Shown here: in pieces, positions 17,475 to 26,809 of the stretch
How positions within the stretch are numbered: the stretch's first letter is position 1
Layout of the letters: every line of letters starts with the position of its first letter
Source of the DNA: Phycisphaerales bacterium UBA5793
Lineage (GTDB): Bacteria > Planctomycetota > Phycisphaerae > Phycisphaerales > UBA5793
Assembly (NCBI GenBank): GCA_002418285.1
Contig: DIDT01000018.1
Coordinates: forward strand, 124,001-188,000
Length of the DNA stretch: 64,000 nucleotides
Reading direction: 5' to 3'
Position numbers and translations under genes: made by a program
The notes under the pieces: model-generated
Database searches by the model: none
Told to the model about the DNA's origin: nothing
Seen by the model: the letters and a program-made list of their open reading frames with translations, nothing else

Positions 17475-18635
17475 CTACTTCTCGCGAGGCCAGAATTTCA
17501 AGTCGTGGACCAGCGCCTTGGCGCGCTGTCCCTCGGCGTTGACAATGACCTCGGTGCCAACTGCGGTCTTGGAGTGCTTCACCATCGCAAACGCAATGAT
17601 CGTGCGCCCCAGCATCGGGCTGGGGGCCGCACTCGTCACGGCTCCGATGACTTCAGCGATCTGGTCCGCTGGGTCGAAGACCTGCGAGCCGGTCACGGGC
17701 ATGTGTTCGCCTTCAATCTTCAGCCCGACGAGCACCTTGGACGGGTGCCCAAGGCTCTCCATCCGGGCAACGACTTCCTGCCCGAGATAGCAGCCCTTCG
17801 TAAACGAGACGCGCTGCCTAAGGATTCCTGTCTCATGCGGCAGCGAATCGAGACCAAAGTCGATGAGGTGCATCGCGCAGCCGGCTTCAATGCGCGCGAT
17901 GTTGAATGCGTGCCAGCCGATGGATCGAAGCCCCTGCCCCAAACCCACCTCGAGAAGTTGTTCATGGATGGCGAGCGTGTCCTCCACCCGGCAGATCAGG
18001 TGCAACCCCACTTCGCCGGTGTGATCTCGTCGATGGACCACGATTGGATGGCCGTGCGCCGAACACCGCATGGTCCGGCCCGGCATGAGATCAGTCAGTG
18101 CCGCCGCCTGCGGTTCTTCAATCGTCGATCTCAGGAATTCGATTGCGCGCGGTCCGTGCAGGCTCAGGCAATGGAACTTCCCTGTCACATTTTCAAGCGT
18201 GACGTCTTCGCTGAAGATGAACCCATCAAGCGACTTCACGGTGCGCTGAGCGAGCGTCGCGTCCACGATGAGCAGCAGTTCATCCCCCAGCTCGACAACG
18301 CTGAGATCAGCTTCGATGCGGCCCTTACGGTTGAGCCAGAACGCGTCCACAACCTGCCCAGCGCCGAGTCCCTTTAGTTCATTGGTGAGCATGCGATTGA
18401 GAAAATCACCCCGATCACCGCCGGCTACGCGGATTACACCCCGCTGCGGAACGTCCATGAGCCCGGCAGATCGACGAAGCGACGCGTACTCCGCCTCGAT
18501 CTCGCCATAAGTGGAGACGATTTCGATCCCCTCCGCTGCGACATCCGCGGCAGATCCGGGATCGCGACGGCCGTAGCGCATGAACTCGGCCTCCGCCTGT
18601 TCCTGAAGATTGTGAAGTGGGCTGATGACTGCCAT
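17475..18635 (-). CDS. ygfZ: YgfZ/GcvT-domain folate-binding protein
   Basis: The 386-aa product resembles the T-protein of the glycine cleavage system but carries the YgfZ signature KGCYLGQEVVAR (usual K-G-C-Y-x-G-Q-E), so I assign it to the folate-binding YgfZ/IbaG-type group that supports iron-sulfur cluster repair. The N-terminal GcvT-like part has 'LMDVPQRGVIRVAGGDRGDFLNRMLTN'. There are no other glycine-cleavage genes nearby. It is convergent with the large secreted protein, with a 20-bp gap. Confidence 0.9.
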   Translation of the reverse strand: MAVISPLHNLQEQAEAEFMRYGRRDPGSAADVAAEGIEIVSTYGEIEAEYASLRRSAGLMDVPQRGVIRVAGGDRGDFLNRMLTNELKGLGAGQVVDAFWLNRKGRIEADLSVVELGDELLLIVDATLAQRTVKSLDGFIFSEDVTLENVTGKFHCLSLHGPRAIEFLRSTIEEPQAAALTDLMPGRTMRCSAHGHPIVVHRRDHTGEVGLHLICRVEDTLAIHEQLLEVGLGQGLRSIGWHAFNIARIEAGCAMHLIDFGLDSLPHETGILRQRVSFTKGCYLGQEVVARMESLGHPSKVLVGLKIEGEHMPVTGSQVFDPADQIAEVIGAVTSAAPSPMLGRTIIAFAMVKHSKTAVGTEVIVNAEGQRAKALVHDLKFWPREK

Positions 18636-18741
18636 TGGATTGGTCTTGCCTCTGAACGCTGCGGGGTTACGCTAGTCAACCCAGAAGGTGCGAATCGATC
18701 GCTCCTGCTTGATCATAAGTCCTTGAACGGCGAGAAACTCC

Positions 18742-19821
18742 ATGAATGTTGACCTGCTGAAAAGGTTGTGCGAAACCCCCGGAATCCCCGGACGCGAAGA
18801 GCGTGTCCGGGCGCTGATCGAACTCGAGGTGAAGGGCCTGTTTGACGAAGTGCGAACCGATCCGATGGGTTCGCTCATCTGCGTGCGAAAGCCCACGCGC
18901 AAGCCCGTCAAGGGAGCGGCGCCGCTGCGCGTCATGCTCGCCTGCCACATGGACGAAATCGGCTTTTACGTCCGCCACATTGATGACAAAGGATACCTCT
19001 GGCTTAACCCCGCCGGCGGCTTTGATGCCCGCAACCTTTTCTCTCGCCGCGTACTGGTCTGCAGTGAAGAGAACGACCTTGTCGGCGTCATGAACCCCGG
19101 CGGCAAACCCATCCACATCTCCTCGCCAGAAGATCGCAAGAAGATTCCCGAGGTGACTGAGTTCTACATCGATCTCGGGATGTCGCCCGACGATGTCAGG
19201 AACCAGGTCCGCATCGGAGACATGGTCGTCATGCACGAACCATTTGCCGAACTTGGCGACACCCTTGTGAGCAAGGCGATGGACAACCGCGTGGCATGCT
19301 GGCTGGGCATCGAGTCGGTTCGACAGGTAGCAGGCAGGGGCAAAGGCAAAGCCTCGGCCAAGGGTGTTGACCATGCCTGTGAGATCCACTGCGTCTTCAC
19401 CGTACAGGAGGAGGTCGGCCTGCGCGGCGCCGTCACCAGCGCCTACACCGTCAAACCTGATGTCGGCATTGGCATCGACACAACCCTCTGCTGCGACACG
19501 CCGGGAGTTCCGGAGAACGATCGCGTGACCAAGCAGGGCGACGGCGTGGCCATCACCGTCATGGATGGCTCAGTCATCTCCACCCACGCGCTCGTCAACC
19601 AGTTTGAGGAGATTGCGAAGAAGCGCAAGATCCCGCATCAGCGGTCCATCCTTGGACGCGGCGGCACCGATACCGCAGCGCTTCAAAAGGCGGGATCAGG
19701 AGCCAAGGCGATTACCATTTCCGTCGGCACGAGGTACATCCACACGGTGACCGAGATGGTCCATCGCGGCGACCTGGAAGCCGCGCGCAACCTGCTGGCT
19801 GCCTATCTCGAAGTCGCCTGA
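18742..19821 (+). CDS. M42-family metallopeptidase (glutamyl/deblocking aminopeptidase type)
   Basis: The 359-aa product has all expected di-zinc ligands and catalytic acids: His and Asp in ACHMDEIGF, Asp in KAMDNRVA, the Glu-Glu pair in VQEEVGLRGA, Asp in GIGIDTT and His in RYIHTVTEM. This is the TET aminopeptidase family, which forms large oligomers that trim peptides in the cytoplasm. No signal peptide is seen. Length is normal. It is divergent from ygfZ across 106 bp. Confidence 0.95.
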   Translation: MNVDLLKRLCETPGIPGREERVRALIELEVKGLFDEVRTDPMGSLICVRKPTRKPVKGAAPLRVMLACHMDEIGFYVRHIDDKGYLWLNPAGGFDARNLFSRRVLVCSEENDLVGVMNPGGKPIHISSPEDRKKIPEVTEFYIDLGMSPDDVRNQVRIGDMVVMHEPFAELGDTLVSKAMDNRVACWLGIESVRQVAGRGKGKASAKGVDHACEIHCVFTVQEEVGLRGAVTSAYTVKPDVGIGIDTTLCCDTPGVPENDRVTKQGDGVAITVMDGSVISTHALVNQFEEIAKKRKIPHQRSILGRGGTDTAALQKAGSGAKAITISVGTRYIHTVTEMVHRGDLEAARNLLAAYLEVA

Positions 19822-19937
19822 TCACCACCCGCGATCAGGAATCTCGTGATGTGGTGCAGAATAAACCGAGCCAGTGCCAGGTTTTGTGATTGATCGCGAC
19901 ATTCATGGTGCCTGAACTCCGGGCGCGGAGGTGTGAA

Positions 19938-20690
19938 ATGAACCTGAATCGGTGCTCGATTATGTCCCTGGCGGCGGCGATCACCCTCGTGGGTGGATGC
20001 CAGTCTTCGCAGGTCGATCGTTCCGCGAATATGGAGCCAGAATCAGGTGCGGGTGCGTTGGCCGCCGTGACGCCCGAGCAGGAGCGGGGCGAGGCGAGCC
20101 CGGGCAATCGCTACGAAGAGCAGCGGGTGCACGAGGCCATGCGCGGTCTCGAGTATGAGACCGGCCGCGTCCGCCTTGACGCCGATCAGGCCACTCTGGT
20201 CGTTCCTCGCCCCGATGTATCGCTGGCGGCTGTCGAACGGCAAACCGGCGTGCAGGAGCTGATGCAGCGCAACGACGTGATCAGCGCCATCGGTGCATTC
20301 ACGCGCGCTGTCATTCATGACCCGGCAGATGCAAGATCCTACACCGAACTCGGCCGCGCGCTCATGTTTGAGGGCGAGTCTAAGGATGCTGAGGCGGCGT
20401 TTCGAACGGCACTGGATCTCGATCCTGCGTTCACCGAGGCAGGCTTCCAATTGGGCGCCCTTCTCCAGATGACCGGACGCAACGCCGAGGCCGTCGATCA
20501 GTGGTTGCAGGTCGTCTCGATCGATCCGAATCACGCGCTGGCGCACAGTCGTTTGGCCATCGAGTTGTACTACGCCAGCCGTTATGAGCAAGCCTGGCTC
20601 CATGTGCACGCGGCGCAGCGGTTGGGTGCGGTTGTTCCGCCCCAGTTCCTGCCGCTGCTTTCGGCACAGATGGCCGAGCCGGCTCGCTAG
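19938..20690 (+). CDS. TPR-repeat lipoprotein
   Basis: The 250-aa product starts with a lipoprotein signal (MNLNRCSIMSLAAAITLVGGC, lipobox V-G-G-C), so it should be anchored in a membrane with its body outside the cytoplasm. Residues ~110-230 contain about three tetratricopeptide repeats ('ARSYTELGRALMFEGESKDAEAAF', 'AGFQLGALLQMTGRNAEAVDQW', 'HSRLAIELYYASRYEQAWLHV'). These are protein-interaction scaffolds. The start at 19938 is chosen because it begins the signal peptide; the frame is open from 19890. It precedes the Asp-box secreted protein by 50 bp. Confidence 0.85.
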   Translation: MNLNRCSIMSLAAAITLVGGCQSSQVDRSANMEPESGAGALAAVTPEQERGEASPGNRYEEQRVHEAMRGLEYETGRVRLDADQATLVVPRPDVSLAAVERQTGVQELMQRNDVISAIGAFTRAVIHDPADARSYTELGRALMFEGESKDAEAAFRTALDLDPAFTEAGFQLGALLQMTGRNAEAVDQWLQVVSIDPNHALAHSRLAIELYYASRYEQAWLHVHAAQRLGAVVPPQFLPLLSAQMAEPAR

Positions 20691-20740
20691 TTGATGCGTC
20701 ACCTCGTTCAGAACCCAGCGAAGGCGGAGGAGAAGATCTC

Positions 20741-22372
20741 ATGAACTCCACTCAAAACAACGCGGTGATCGGATCGCTTAACGGATTGGCGGTATTGCTC
20801 GTCTGCGCTGCCGGCACGCTGGCCGATCCCCCGGTGGTTGGCCCCCAGGTTCGCGTCGATGCGAACGGTGGAACGCAAGCCGCCAACGAGACGTCGTGTG
20901 CGTCTGTCGACGGTGCGCCCGGCGAGATTGTCGCCACAGCCAACGACTGGCGCGACAGCAATCCCAACGAAATCATCCGCATGTCCGTCGCAGTCTCAAA
21001 CGACTTCGGTCAGACGTGGACCGACTTCCTGCTTCGCCCGCCGGCTCAAAACCAGTCGACCGTCGAAGGCGATCCGATGACCTGCTATGACCCGCGGACC
21101 GGCACCCTGTGGGTCGGCGCCATCTCCTTTGCGGGCAATGGTGGTCTCTACGTGGCGCGCAAGAACCCGGGACAAAACACCTTTCAACCGGCGGTCATGG
21201 CTCGCGCCACCAGCAGCGCGGATAAGTGCTGGATGGCGGCTGGTCCGATCCCCGGCAACCCCAACAGCACCCGCGTCTACATCGCCTACAACCAGGGGGT
21301 GATCTACTCCTCGGACATGGGCAACACCTGGAACACGCCCCGCGCTCTTGGCTCCGGTATCGGATTCCTCCCTCGCGTCGGTCCCGAGGGGGAGCTGTAC
21401 GTCGCCTACTGGGACTTCGCCACCGGCGTCATGCTGAGGAGAAGTTTCGACGGCGGTGACACGTTCGATCCCGCCATTCGCATCGCCACCCGCATGGACA
21501 CCTGGGGCACGCAGGATGGCTCGCGGTTCCCCGGCAACTTCCGCGTTCCGCCCATGAACTCTCTCGCCGTCGATCCCAACAACGGCACGCTCTACTGTGT
21601 CTTCTTCGACACCACCAACATCGTCAACGGTCAGCGCAACGTCGATCTGTACCTCACCCGGTCAACCGACAAAGGATCCACCTGGACGACGCCGCGCGTC
21701 ATCAACATGGACAACAGCCCGCCCGGCGATCAGTTCTTCCCCTGGCTGGAGGTTGATCGCGCCGGCAGAATTCACATGGTCTTCTCTGATTCGCGCAACA
21801 CCGTACAGAATGACGGCGTGACCAACGGCATGTTCGACGCCTACTACGCCATGAGCGCTGACGGCGGTGAAACCTGGAGTGAATACCGGCTCACACCCAA
21901 CTCCTACAACTGCAACAATGACGGGCTCAATCGCAGTCAGCAGTTCCTGGGCGACTACAACGGACTCGGCCTCGGTGGCGACTTTGCCTATCCGAACTAC
22001 ATCTCCACGCAGAATGGCGACACGGACATGTTCGTCCACACCATCCAGAATCGCAGCCTGACTCTCCAGCCCCCCTCGCCCGGAAACGCGGGTGAAGTGA
22101 ACAGCTTTGTCACGACCAATGGGACGCCCGGAACAACCGTTTACTTCGTCTATGGATTGTCCAGCGCGCCGACGGCCGTGCCCGGCTGCCCCGGCCTGTC
22201 GCTCTTTGTTCAGTCGCCGAGCATCGCCGGAACTGCGGTGGCCAATGGCAACGGCGAGGCGACGTTGAATCGCTTCGTGAGCCGTGCCGCGCGCAACCGA
22301 AATGTCTTCCTTCAGGCAGTTGAGCAATCGTCCTGCACGCCCAGTACGGTGGTTCGAACGACCTTCGATTAG
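20741..22372 (+). CDS. Secreted sialidase-like (Asp-box) propeller protein with type B C-terminal module
   Basis: RBS GGAGGAGAA precedes ATG 20741. The 543-aa product has a signal peptide (GLAVLLVCAAGTLA). Residues ~80-400 hold five Asp-box/BNR motifs (SNDFGQTW, SSDMGNTW, SFDGGDTF, STDKGSTW, SADGGETW) typical of sialidase and related propellers. The sialidase arginine triad and catalytic Asp/Tyr/Glu are not evident, so enzyme activity is not assigned. The last ~105 residues are the type B module (TTVYFVYGLSS ... PGCPGLSLF ... NGNGEATLNRFV ... NVFLQAVEQSSC). Probably extracellular. It converges with chrA (36-bp gap). Confidence 0.88.
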   Translation: MNSTQNNAVIGSLNGLAVLLVCAAGTLADPPVVGPQVRVDANGGTQAANETSCASVDGAPGEIVATANDWRDSNPNEIIRMSVAVSNDFGQTWTDFLLRPPAQNQSTVEGDPMTCYDPRTGTLWVGAISFAGNGGLYVARKNPGQNTFQPAVMARATSSADKCWMAAGPIPGNPNSTRVYIAYNQGVIYSSDMGNTWNTPRALGSGIGFLPRVGPEGELYVAYWDFATGVMLRRSFDGGDTFDPAIRIATRMDTWGTQDGSRFPGNFRVPPMNSLAVDPNNGTLYCVFFDTTNIVNGQRNVDLYLTRSTDKGSTWTTPRVINMDNSPPGDQFFPWLEVDRAGRIHMVFSDSRNTVQNDGVTNGMFDAYYAMSADGGETWSEYRLTPNSYNCNNDGLNRSQQFLGDYNGLGLGGDFAYPNYISTQNGDTDMFVHTIQNRSLTLQPPSPGNAGEVNSFVTTNGTPGTTVYFVYGLSSAPTAVPGCPGLSLFVQSPSIAGTAVANGNGEATLNRFVSRAARNRNVFLQAVEQSSCTPSTVVRTTFD

Positions 22373-22408
22373 GCGCACCGCGCACTGCAAACGTCCAATG
22401 CGCGTCGT

Positions 22409-23791
22409 TCAACTGAAAACGAAATGCAGCACCAGGGCGATTGCTCCGGCCAGGGCCAGGGTGCGCATCATTCCCAGACGCCACCAGAACAACGCCGCAA
22501 AAGCGGCCGCGGTTATCGCCAGCGCCGGCCAATCGACCTGAGACCACTCGGGAACCAGCAATCGCACGCCCCACCTGCGATGCACCACAACCGTGGCAAA
22601 CAGTGCGTGCAACCCGAACCAGACCGCCAGGTTGAGGACGACCCCGACTACCGCCGCCGTGACTCCGGAGAGTGCCGCTGCAAGCCGTTTGTTGGCGCGC
22701 GCCGCCTCAACATACGGGGCGCCAAGGAAAATCCACAGAAAACAAGGCACGAATGTCACCCACGCCGTCAGCACCGCCGCCAGCGTGCCGGCGAGCAGCG
22801 GTGGAAGCGTCCCCGGATGATTGAACGCCGCCATGAACCCGACAAACTGCACGACTTGGATCAGCGGACCCGGAGTGGTCTCCGCCAGGCCAAGACCTCG
22901 GAGCATCTCTTCGGCCGAGAGCCAGCCGTACAACTCCACAGCCTGCTGCGCAACATACGGGAGCACGGCGTAGGCGCCGCCGAAAGTCACGACTGCGGCT
23001 TTGCTGAAGAACAATCCAATCCGCGTGTACAGGTCATCGGGACCAAGCACCAGTGCCAGAACGAGGAGTGGACCGAACCAGAGCGCGAGACAGACGCCCA
23101 GTGTTCGCAACGCGCCTCTGGTAGACGGCGTGGCGTGCTCGGAGTCGTGCAGGTCCAGTGCCGTGAGACGATCATCTTTGTGTTGATCACCACCAGCGCC
23201 AAAGAGCAGGGGGGCAAAGTGCCCGCCTGCAAAGCCGATCACTGCCGCTCCAGCCACGATCGCCGGAAACGGTATCTCAAGAAAGAAAATGGAAACAAAC
23301 GCAGCGACGGCGATCAGCGCCATCCATCGATTGCGCAGTGCTCGTTTGCCAATTCGAATGACCGCTTCAACCACGACTGCGAGCACCGCCGCACCAAGTC
23401 CATGGAACACGGCCTCCACCACCGGCACATCGCGCCAGGTCGCATAGATCAGGCTCAATGTCAGGATTGATACGAACCCCGGAAGGATAAAGAGCACCCC
23501 GGCGGCGACACCCCCGGGAGTCCGGTGCAGCAGCCAGCCGACGTACGTCGCCAGCTGCGTCGCCTCGGGGCCCGGCAGCAGCATGCAGTAATTCAGAGCG
23601 TGGAGAAACCGGTGCTCGCTCACCCAACGCTTCTGCTCAACGAGGACGCGATGCATCACGGCGATCTGCCCTGCGGGGCCACCGAAACTGTTGAGTCCGA
23701 TATACACCCAGACCCGCAACGCCTCGGCGAATGAAACTCGCCTGGCCTCGTCGTTCGGATTCGTCGTGCTCTCGCTGGGAATCTGAGACAT
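22409..23791 (-). CDS. chrA: Chromate transporter ChrA (two-domain)
   Basis: The 460-aa product is a CHR-family membrane protein with two homologous halves. The N-terminal half has the family signatures FGGPAGQIAVMH and LPGPEATQLATYVGW; the second half has FGGAYAVLPYV and ETTPGPLIQVVQFVGF. It exports chromate, probably by proton antiport. About ten or more hydrophobic segments are visible. No chrB regulator is nearby. The promoter at 23854-23866 on the minus strand may drive it. Confidence 0.95.
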   Translation of the reverse strand: MSQIPSESTTNPNDEARRVSFAEALRVWVYIGLNSFGGPAGQIAVMHRVLVEQKRWVSEHRFLHALNYCMLLPGPEATQLATYVGWLLHRTPGGVAAGVLFILPGFVSILTLSLIYATWRDVPVVEAVFHGLGAAVLAVVVEAVIRIGKRALRNRWMALIAVAAFVSIFFLEIPFPAIVAGAAVIGFAGGHFAPLLFGAGGDQHKDDRLTALDLHDSEHATPSTRGALRTLGVCLALWFGPLLVLALVLGPDDLYTRIGLFFSKAAVVTFGGAYAVLPYVAQQAVELYGWLSAEEMLRGLGLAETTPGPLIQVVQFVGFMAAFNHPGTLPPLLAGTLAAVLTAWVTFVPCFLWIFLGAPYVEAARANKRLAAALSGVTAAVVGVVLNLAVWFGLHALFATVVVHRRWGVRLLVPEWSQVDWPALAITAAAFAALFWWRLGMMRTLALAGAIALVLHFVFS

Positions 23792-23853
23792 CCTGGTGTC
23801 CCGGTTGCAAATTGCGAGACCGGGGGCGCTGGGTGCGTGGAGTGGCGGTGGCC

Positions 23854-23920
23854 CGATTGTAGTCGCGAAGACCGAGCGACCCCGGGGCGGTACACCCCAG
23901 TAGAATGCGACTATAATCGC
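23854..23920. promoter_or_regulatory. Divergent promoters with mirrored -10 elements
   Basis: Two similar elements face each other. GCGACTATAATCGC (23907-23920) reads left to right and contains a perfect TATAAT -10 at 23912-23917 for the Minf_1886-type gene. GCGACTACAATCG (minus strand, 23866-23854) contains TACAAT for chrA. The two elements match over 12 of 13-14 positions when one is reverse-complemented. No clear -35 is present in either. Confidence 0.45.
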
Positions 23921-23966
23921 AACGTCGGGCTCGCGCGGGCCGGCATGGATTCGTTGGAGCAGCCAC

Positions 23967-24374
23967 GTGACTCAGGAACAACAGCAACTGGAACAGACCA
24001 AGCCCATGCCGGTCGTCAATCCGTACCCGCGCGGCGCCTACGTCTTCGTACAGGAAGCGCTCGGATTCACCGTCGGCAAAGTGCACGGCGATCCGGAGAA
24101 GGTTGATCCTGGCAAGCGTCACATTAGTGGACAGCAACTCTGTCACGGCTTGCGCGACTACGCCATCACCAAGTATGGCCTGCTCGCCCGTTCCGTACTC
24201 GAACACTGGAACATTCATCGCACCGATGACTTTGGCCGCATCGTCTACAACCTGATCGAAACCGGCCAACTCTCCTGCAGCGATGAAGATCGCATCGAGG
24301 ACTTCGCCGCCGTCTATTCGTTCGACGAAGCATTCGATCAGCAGCAAATCCTCGATTCGCTCATGCGCAACTGA
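23967..24374 (+). CDS. Minf_1886 family protein (Planctomycetes/Verrucomicrobia-restricted)
   Basis: The 135-aa product matches the uncharacterised Verrucomicrobia/Planctomycetes family I recall as Minf_1886: a Tyr/Pro-rich start, then AYVFVQEAL, KRHISGQQLCHGLRDYAI, YGLLARSVLEHWNIHRTDDFGRIVYNLIE and a C-terminal DEDRIEDFAAVYSFDEAFD. Start is GTG 23967, with GGAG 8 nt upstream. There is no membrane segment. Function is unknown; family restriction is the strongest single clue that the host belongs to the PVC group. Confidence 0.9.
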   Translation: MTQEQQQLEQTKPMPVVNPYPRGAYVFVQEALGFTVGKVHGDPEKVDPGKRHISGQQLCHGLRDYAITKYGLLARSVLEHWNIHRTDDFGRIVYNLIETGQLSCSDEDRIEDFAAVYSFDEAFDQQQILDSLMRN

Positions 24375-24465
24375 GCATTCCGATCCCAATTGATGCCTTG
24401 GCGTGTCCGTGACGCGATCGCGGGGGACTTGTCGCCGCCGGTCGGGTCGGTATCCTGCACTGACC

Positions 24466-25806
24466 ATGAGCAAGAAAAACGGCGGCGAATCCAACTCGGA
24501 ACAGCGGCCGAATGATCTGCGCCACCTGCACCTGTGGCAGATCCAGGCCGTACGCGACGTCGCGGTACTCGCGGCCGTCGTCTTCCTCGTACTCTGCGGG
24601 TACTGGCTGCGCAGCGTGACAGTGCCACTGCTGATCGCCCTCGCCTTGGCCTATCTCTTTGAACCGGTCGTCGTCTGGGCGACGCGAAAGTACGGCGTCT
24701 CCCGCACCACCGTGGCGGGCAGCCTAGTGGCCGCAGTGGGCTTGCTCTTTGCCGTGGCGGTACTCGGCATCGCCTTGTCGCTGGTGCAAACTGTCGATCT
24801 TGTTCGTTCGCTGCCCGAACGTGCGGGCGGGGCCATTCAACTTATTGATGAACACCTGCCGGCGCCGATCGGCGAATCCCTGCTCCAGGGATTACACAGT
24901 CTCATCGGCGATGAGAGTGTTGCACACACCGCTCCGGCTGGCGAGGCCGTCACGCCTGCCGACGACGACACCACGACCGAGAACGACTCGACGCCCCACG
25001 GCCGTTCCGAGTCCGCCAGCGCCGTTGACGCCACTGAGATTGCCGGTGAAATCCGATCGTGGCTCCGTGCGAATCTCGGCACGATCTTCCAGGCCACCGT
25101 CCGCACCACCGGAGATGCGCTGAGCGTCATTCTGCAGTTCGTCAGTTCGACGGTGTACTTCGCGTTTACCCTCTTCCTGATCCCATTCTACTTCTTCGCC
25201 TTCTCCACCGGTTGGCCGCATCTGCGCGACATGGTCGTCGAAGTGTTCCCGGTGGAGCACTCCAGGGGCATCTACGACATGCTCAAGAAGATGGATGCGG
25301 CGGTCAGTGGATTCGTCCGCGGCCGCATCGTCATTTGCGCCATCATGGGCGTGATGTTTGCGGTAGGCTGGTGGATGTGCGGCGTGCCGTACTGGTTGTT
25401 GCTTGGAATACTGACTGGCGTGTTCAGCATCGTGCCGTATCTCGGTGGCGTTGGACTCCCGCTGGCGATCGGTCTCTTGTGGCTTGGGCAGGGCGATTTG
25501 CCGCCCGATGCCCGCATGGCGTGGTGGGGGATCGTCCTCTGGCCCGCAGTCGTCTTTACCATCGTGCAATTGCTCGAGGGTTACGGCCTGACGCCGATGA
25601 TCGCCGGCAAAGCCACCAATCTTGGCCCCGTGTCGATTCTCGTGGCCGTGCTGGCCGGCGGGGCCGTCGGTGGTGTCTACGGAATGCTGCTTGCCATTCC
25701 CGCGGCGGCGTGCATCAAGATCCTCGTCATGGATCTGCTGTTGCCGCGCATCAAGAAGTATGGTCGCGGTGAGGCTGCGGATATGCTCCCCATCAGCGGG
25801 GAATGA
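24466..25806 (+). CDS. AI-2E family transporter (PerM/TqsA-like)
   Basis: The 446-aa product has the family layout: paired N-terminal helices (VAVLAAVVFLVLCGYWLRSVTVPLLIALALAYLFEPVV), a long soluble loop, then further helices with 'PYWLLLGILTGVFSIVPYLGGVGLPLAIGLLW' and 'LTPMIAGKATNLGPVSILVAVLAGGAVGGVYGMLLAIPAAACIKI'. Members export diverse small molecules; autoinducer-2 is only one proposed substrate. The central loop carries an extra acidic, Thr/Ser-rich insert (residues ~150-190). ATG 24466 is preferred because it opens MSKKNGGE; the frame is open from 24403. Confidence 0.88.
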   Translation: MSKKNGGESNSEQRPNDLRHLHLWQIQAVRDVAVLAAVVFLVLCGYWLRSVTVPLLIALALAYLFEPVVVWATRKYGVSRTTVAGSLVAAVGLLFAVAVLGIALSLVQTVDLVRSLPERAGGAIQLIDEHLPAPIGESLLQGLHSLIGDESVAHTAPAGEAVTPADDDTTTENDSTPHGRSESASAVDATEIAGEIRSWLRANLGTIFQATVRTTGDALSVILQFVSSTVYFAFTLFLIPFYFFAFSTGWPHLRDMVVEVFPVEHSRGIYDMLKKMDAAVSGFVRGRIVICAIMGVMFAVGWWMCGVPYWLLLGILTGVFSIVPYLGGVGLPLAIGLLWLGQGDLPPDARMAWWGIVLWPAVVFTIVQLLEGYGLTPMIAGKATNLGPVSILVAVLAGGAVGGVYGMLLAIPAAACIKILVMDLLLPRIKKYGRGEAADMLPISGE

Positions 25807-25881
25807 ACTGATCTCAACGACACTCCATGAGTCGTCCGCAATAGAAACGTCCATCGTGGGCGCAGAAGGAGAAGGATCATC

Positions 25882-26766
25882 ATGCATGTTACCCTCACCG
25901 GCGCCTCGGGATTTATCGGCGCCGCCATCGCTCGCGATCTCAAACAAAGCGGCCACTCGACCACAGCGCTCGTCCGCTCTACGAGTAGGCGCGATCATAT
26001 CGAATCGATGGTTGATCATTTCGTGGTCGGCGATCTCGCAGACGAATCCATTTGGCCCGAGTTGTTGGAAGACTCCGACTGCGTGATCCACTGCGGCGTC
26101 GACTGGGCGCCCCTGAAAAGCAACGACCTCAAATCCCATCTCAATCGCAACCTGCTTGGCTCAATTCGTTTCCTCCAGATGAGCAACCCACGGCAGTTCA
26201 TCTTCATCAGCACGATCGCCGTGCATCACGACATGCGGTCTCGCTGGCGAGGCGTGATTGATGAAGACCATCCGTTGCGGCCGGCATCGTGGTACGGTGC
26301 GTACAAAGCAGCAGTTGAGCCGCATCTCTGGACCGCCCACTTCAGCCAGGGACAGCACACCTCCGCCATTCGGCCATGCGGCGTCTACGGCCTCGATCCC
26401 AACCTCGAACGCACCTACGGCATTGGCATGCTACGCAAACTCCGCAAAGGCCAATCGGTTGACAAAGCCGGCGGCGGCAAGTTCGTCCACGTCGATGATG
26501 TTTCCGCTGCGACGGTGGCGTGCGTGGGCAATCCCGATGCCGCTGGCAAGGCATACAACCTCGTGGACTGCTACGCCCGGTGGGCCGACTGGGCATTGAT
26601 TGCCGCCGATCTGCTCGGTGTCCAGGTCGAGGTCGATACTTCTAGTCCGAGTGAGCCCAGGAACACCTTCACGAAAGACGCTGTGCGATCGCTTGGCGTG
26701 AATCTCAATCGCGGTCACGAAGGGATTCGCGAATACCTGCGCGAATTGATCGCCATCGCATCGTAA
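25882..26766 (+). CDS. NAD(P)-dependent epimerase/dehydratase (extended SDR)
   Basis: The 294-aa Rossmann-fold protein starts with LTGASGFIGAAI, the glycine-rich NAD(P) motif. It has a catalytic Ser/Thr in FISTIAV, the Y-x-x-x-K pair in YGAYKAA and the substrate loop RPCGVYGLDP. These are features of nucleotide-sugar epimerases and related extended short-chain dehydrogenases. Strong RBS (GAAGGAGAAGG) precedes ATG 25882. No sugar pathway genes surround it, so the substrate is unknown. Confidence 0.9.
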   Translation: MHVTLTGASGFIGAAIARDLKQSGHSTTALVRSTSRRDHIESMVDHFVVGDLADESIWPELLEDSDCVIHCGVDWAPLKSNDLKSHLNRNLLGSIRFLQMSNPRQFIFISTIAVHHDMRSRWRGVIDEDHPLRPASWYGAYKAAVEPHLWTAHFSQGQHTSAIRPCGVYGLDPNLERTYGIGMLRKLRKGQSVDKAGGGKFVHVDDVSAATVACVGNPDAAGKAYNLVDCYARWADWALIAADLLGVQVEVDTSSPSEPRNTFTKDAVRSLGVNLNRGHEGIREYLRELIAIAS

Positions 26767-26809
26767 GCAACGCTGATTCGTCGCGCAGCGTAGACCGGAC
26801 TCGTTTTCT

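Noticed and set aside
24892..26139. 415-aa minus-strand frame
   Set aside because: Antisense to the AI-2E transporter and epimerase genes, no recognisable features.
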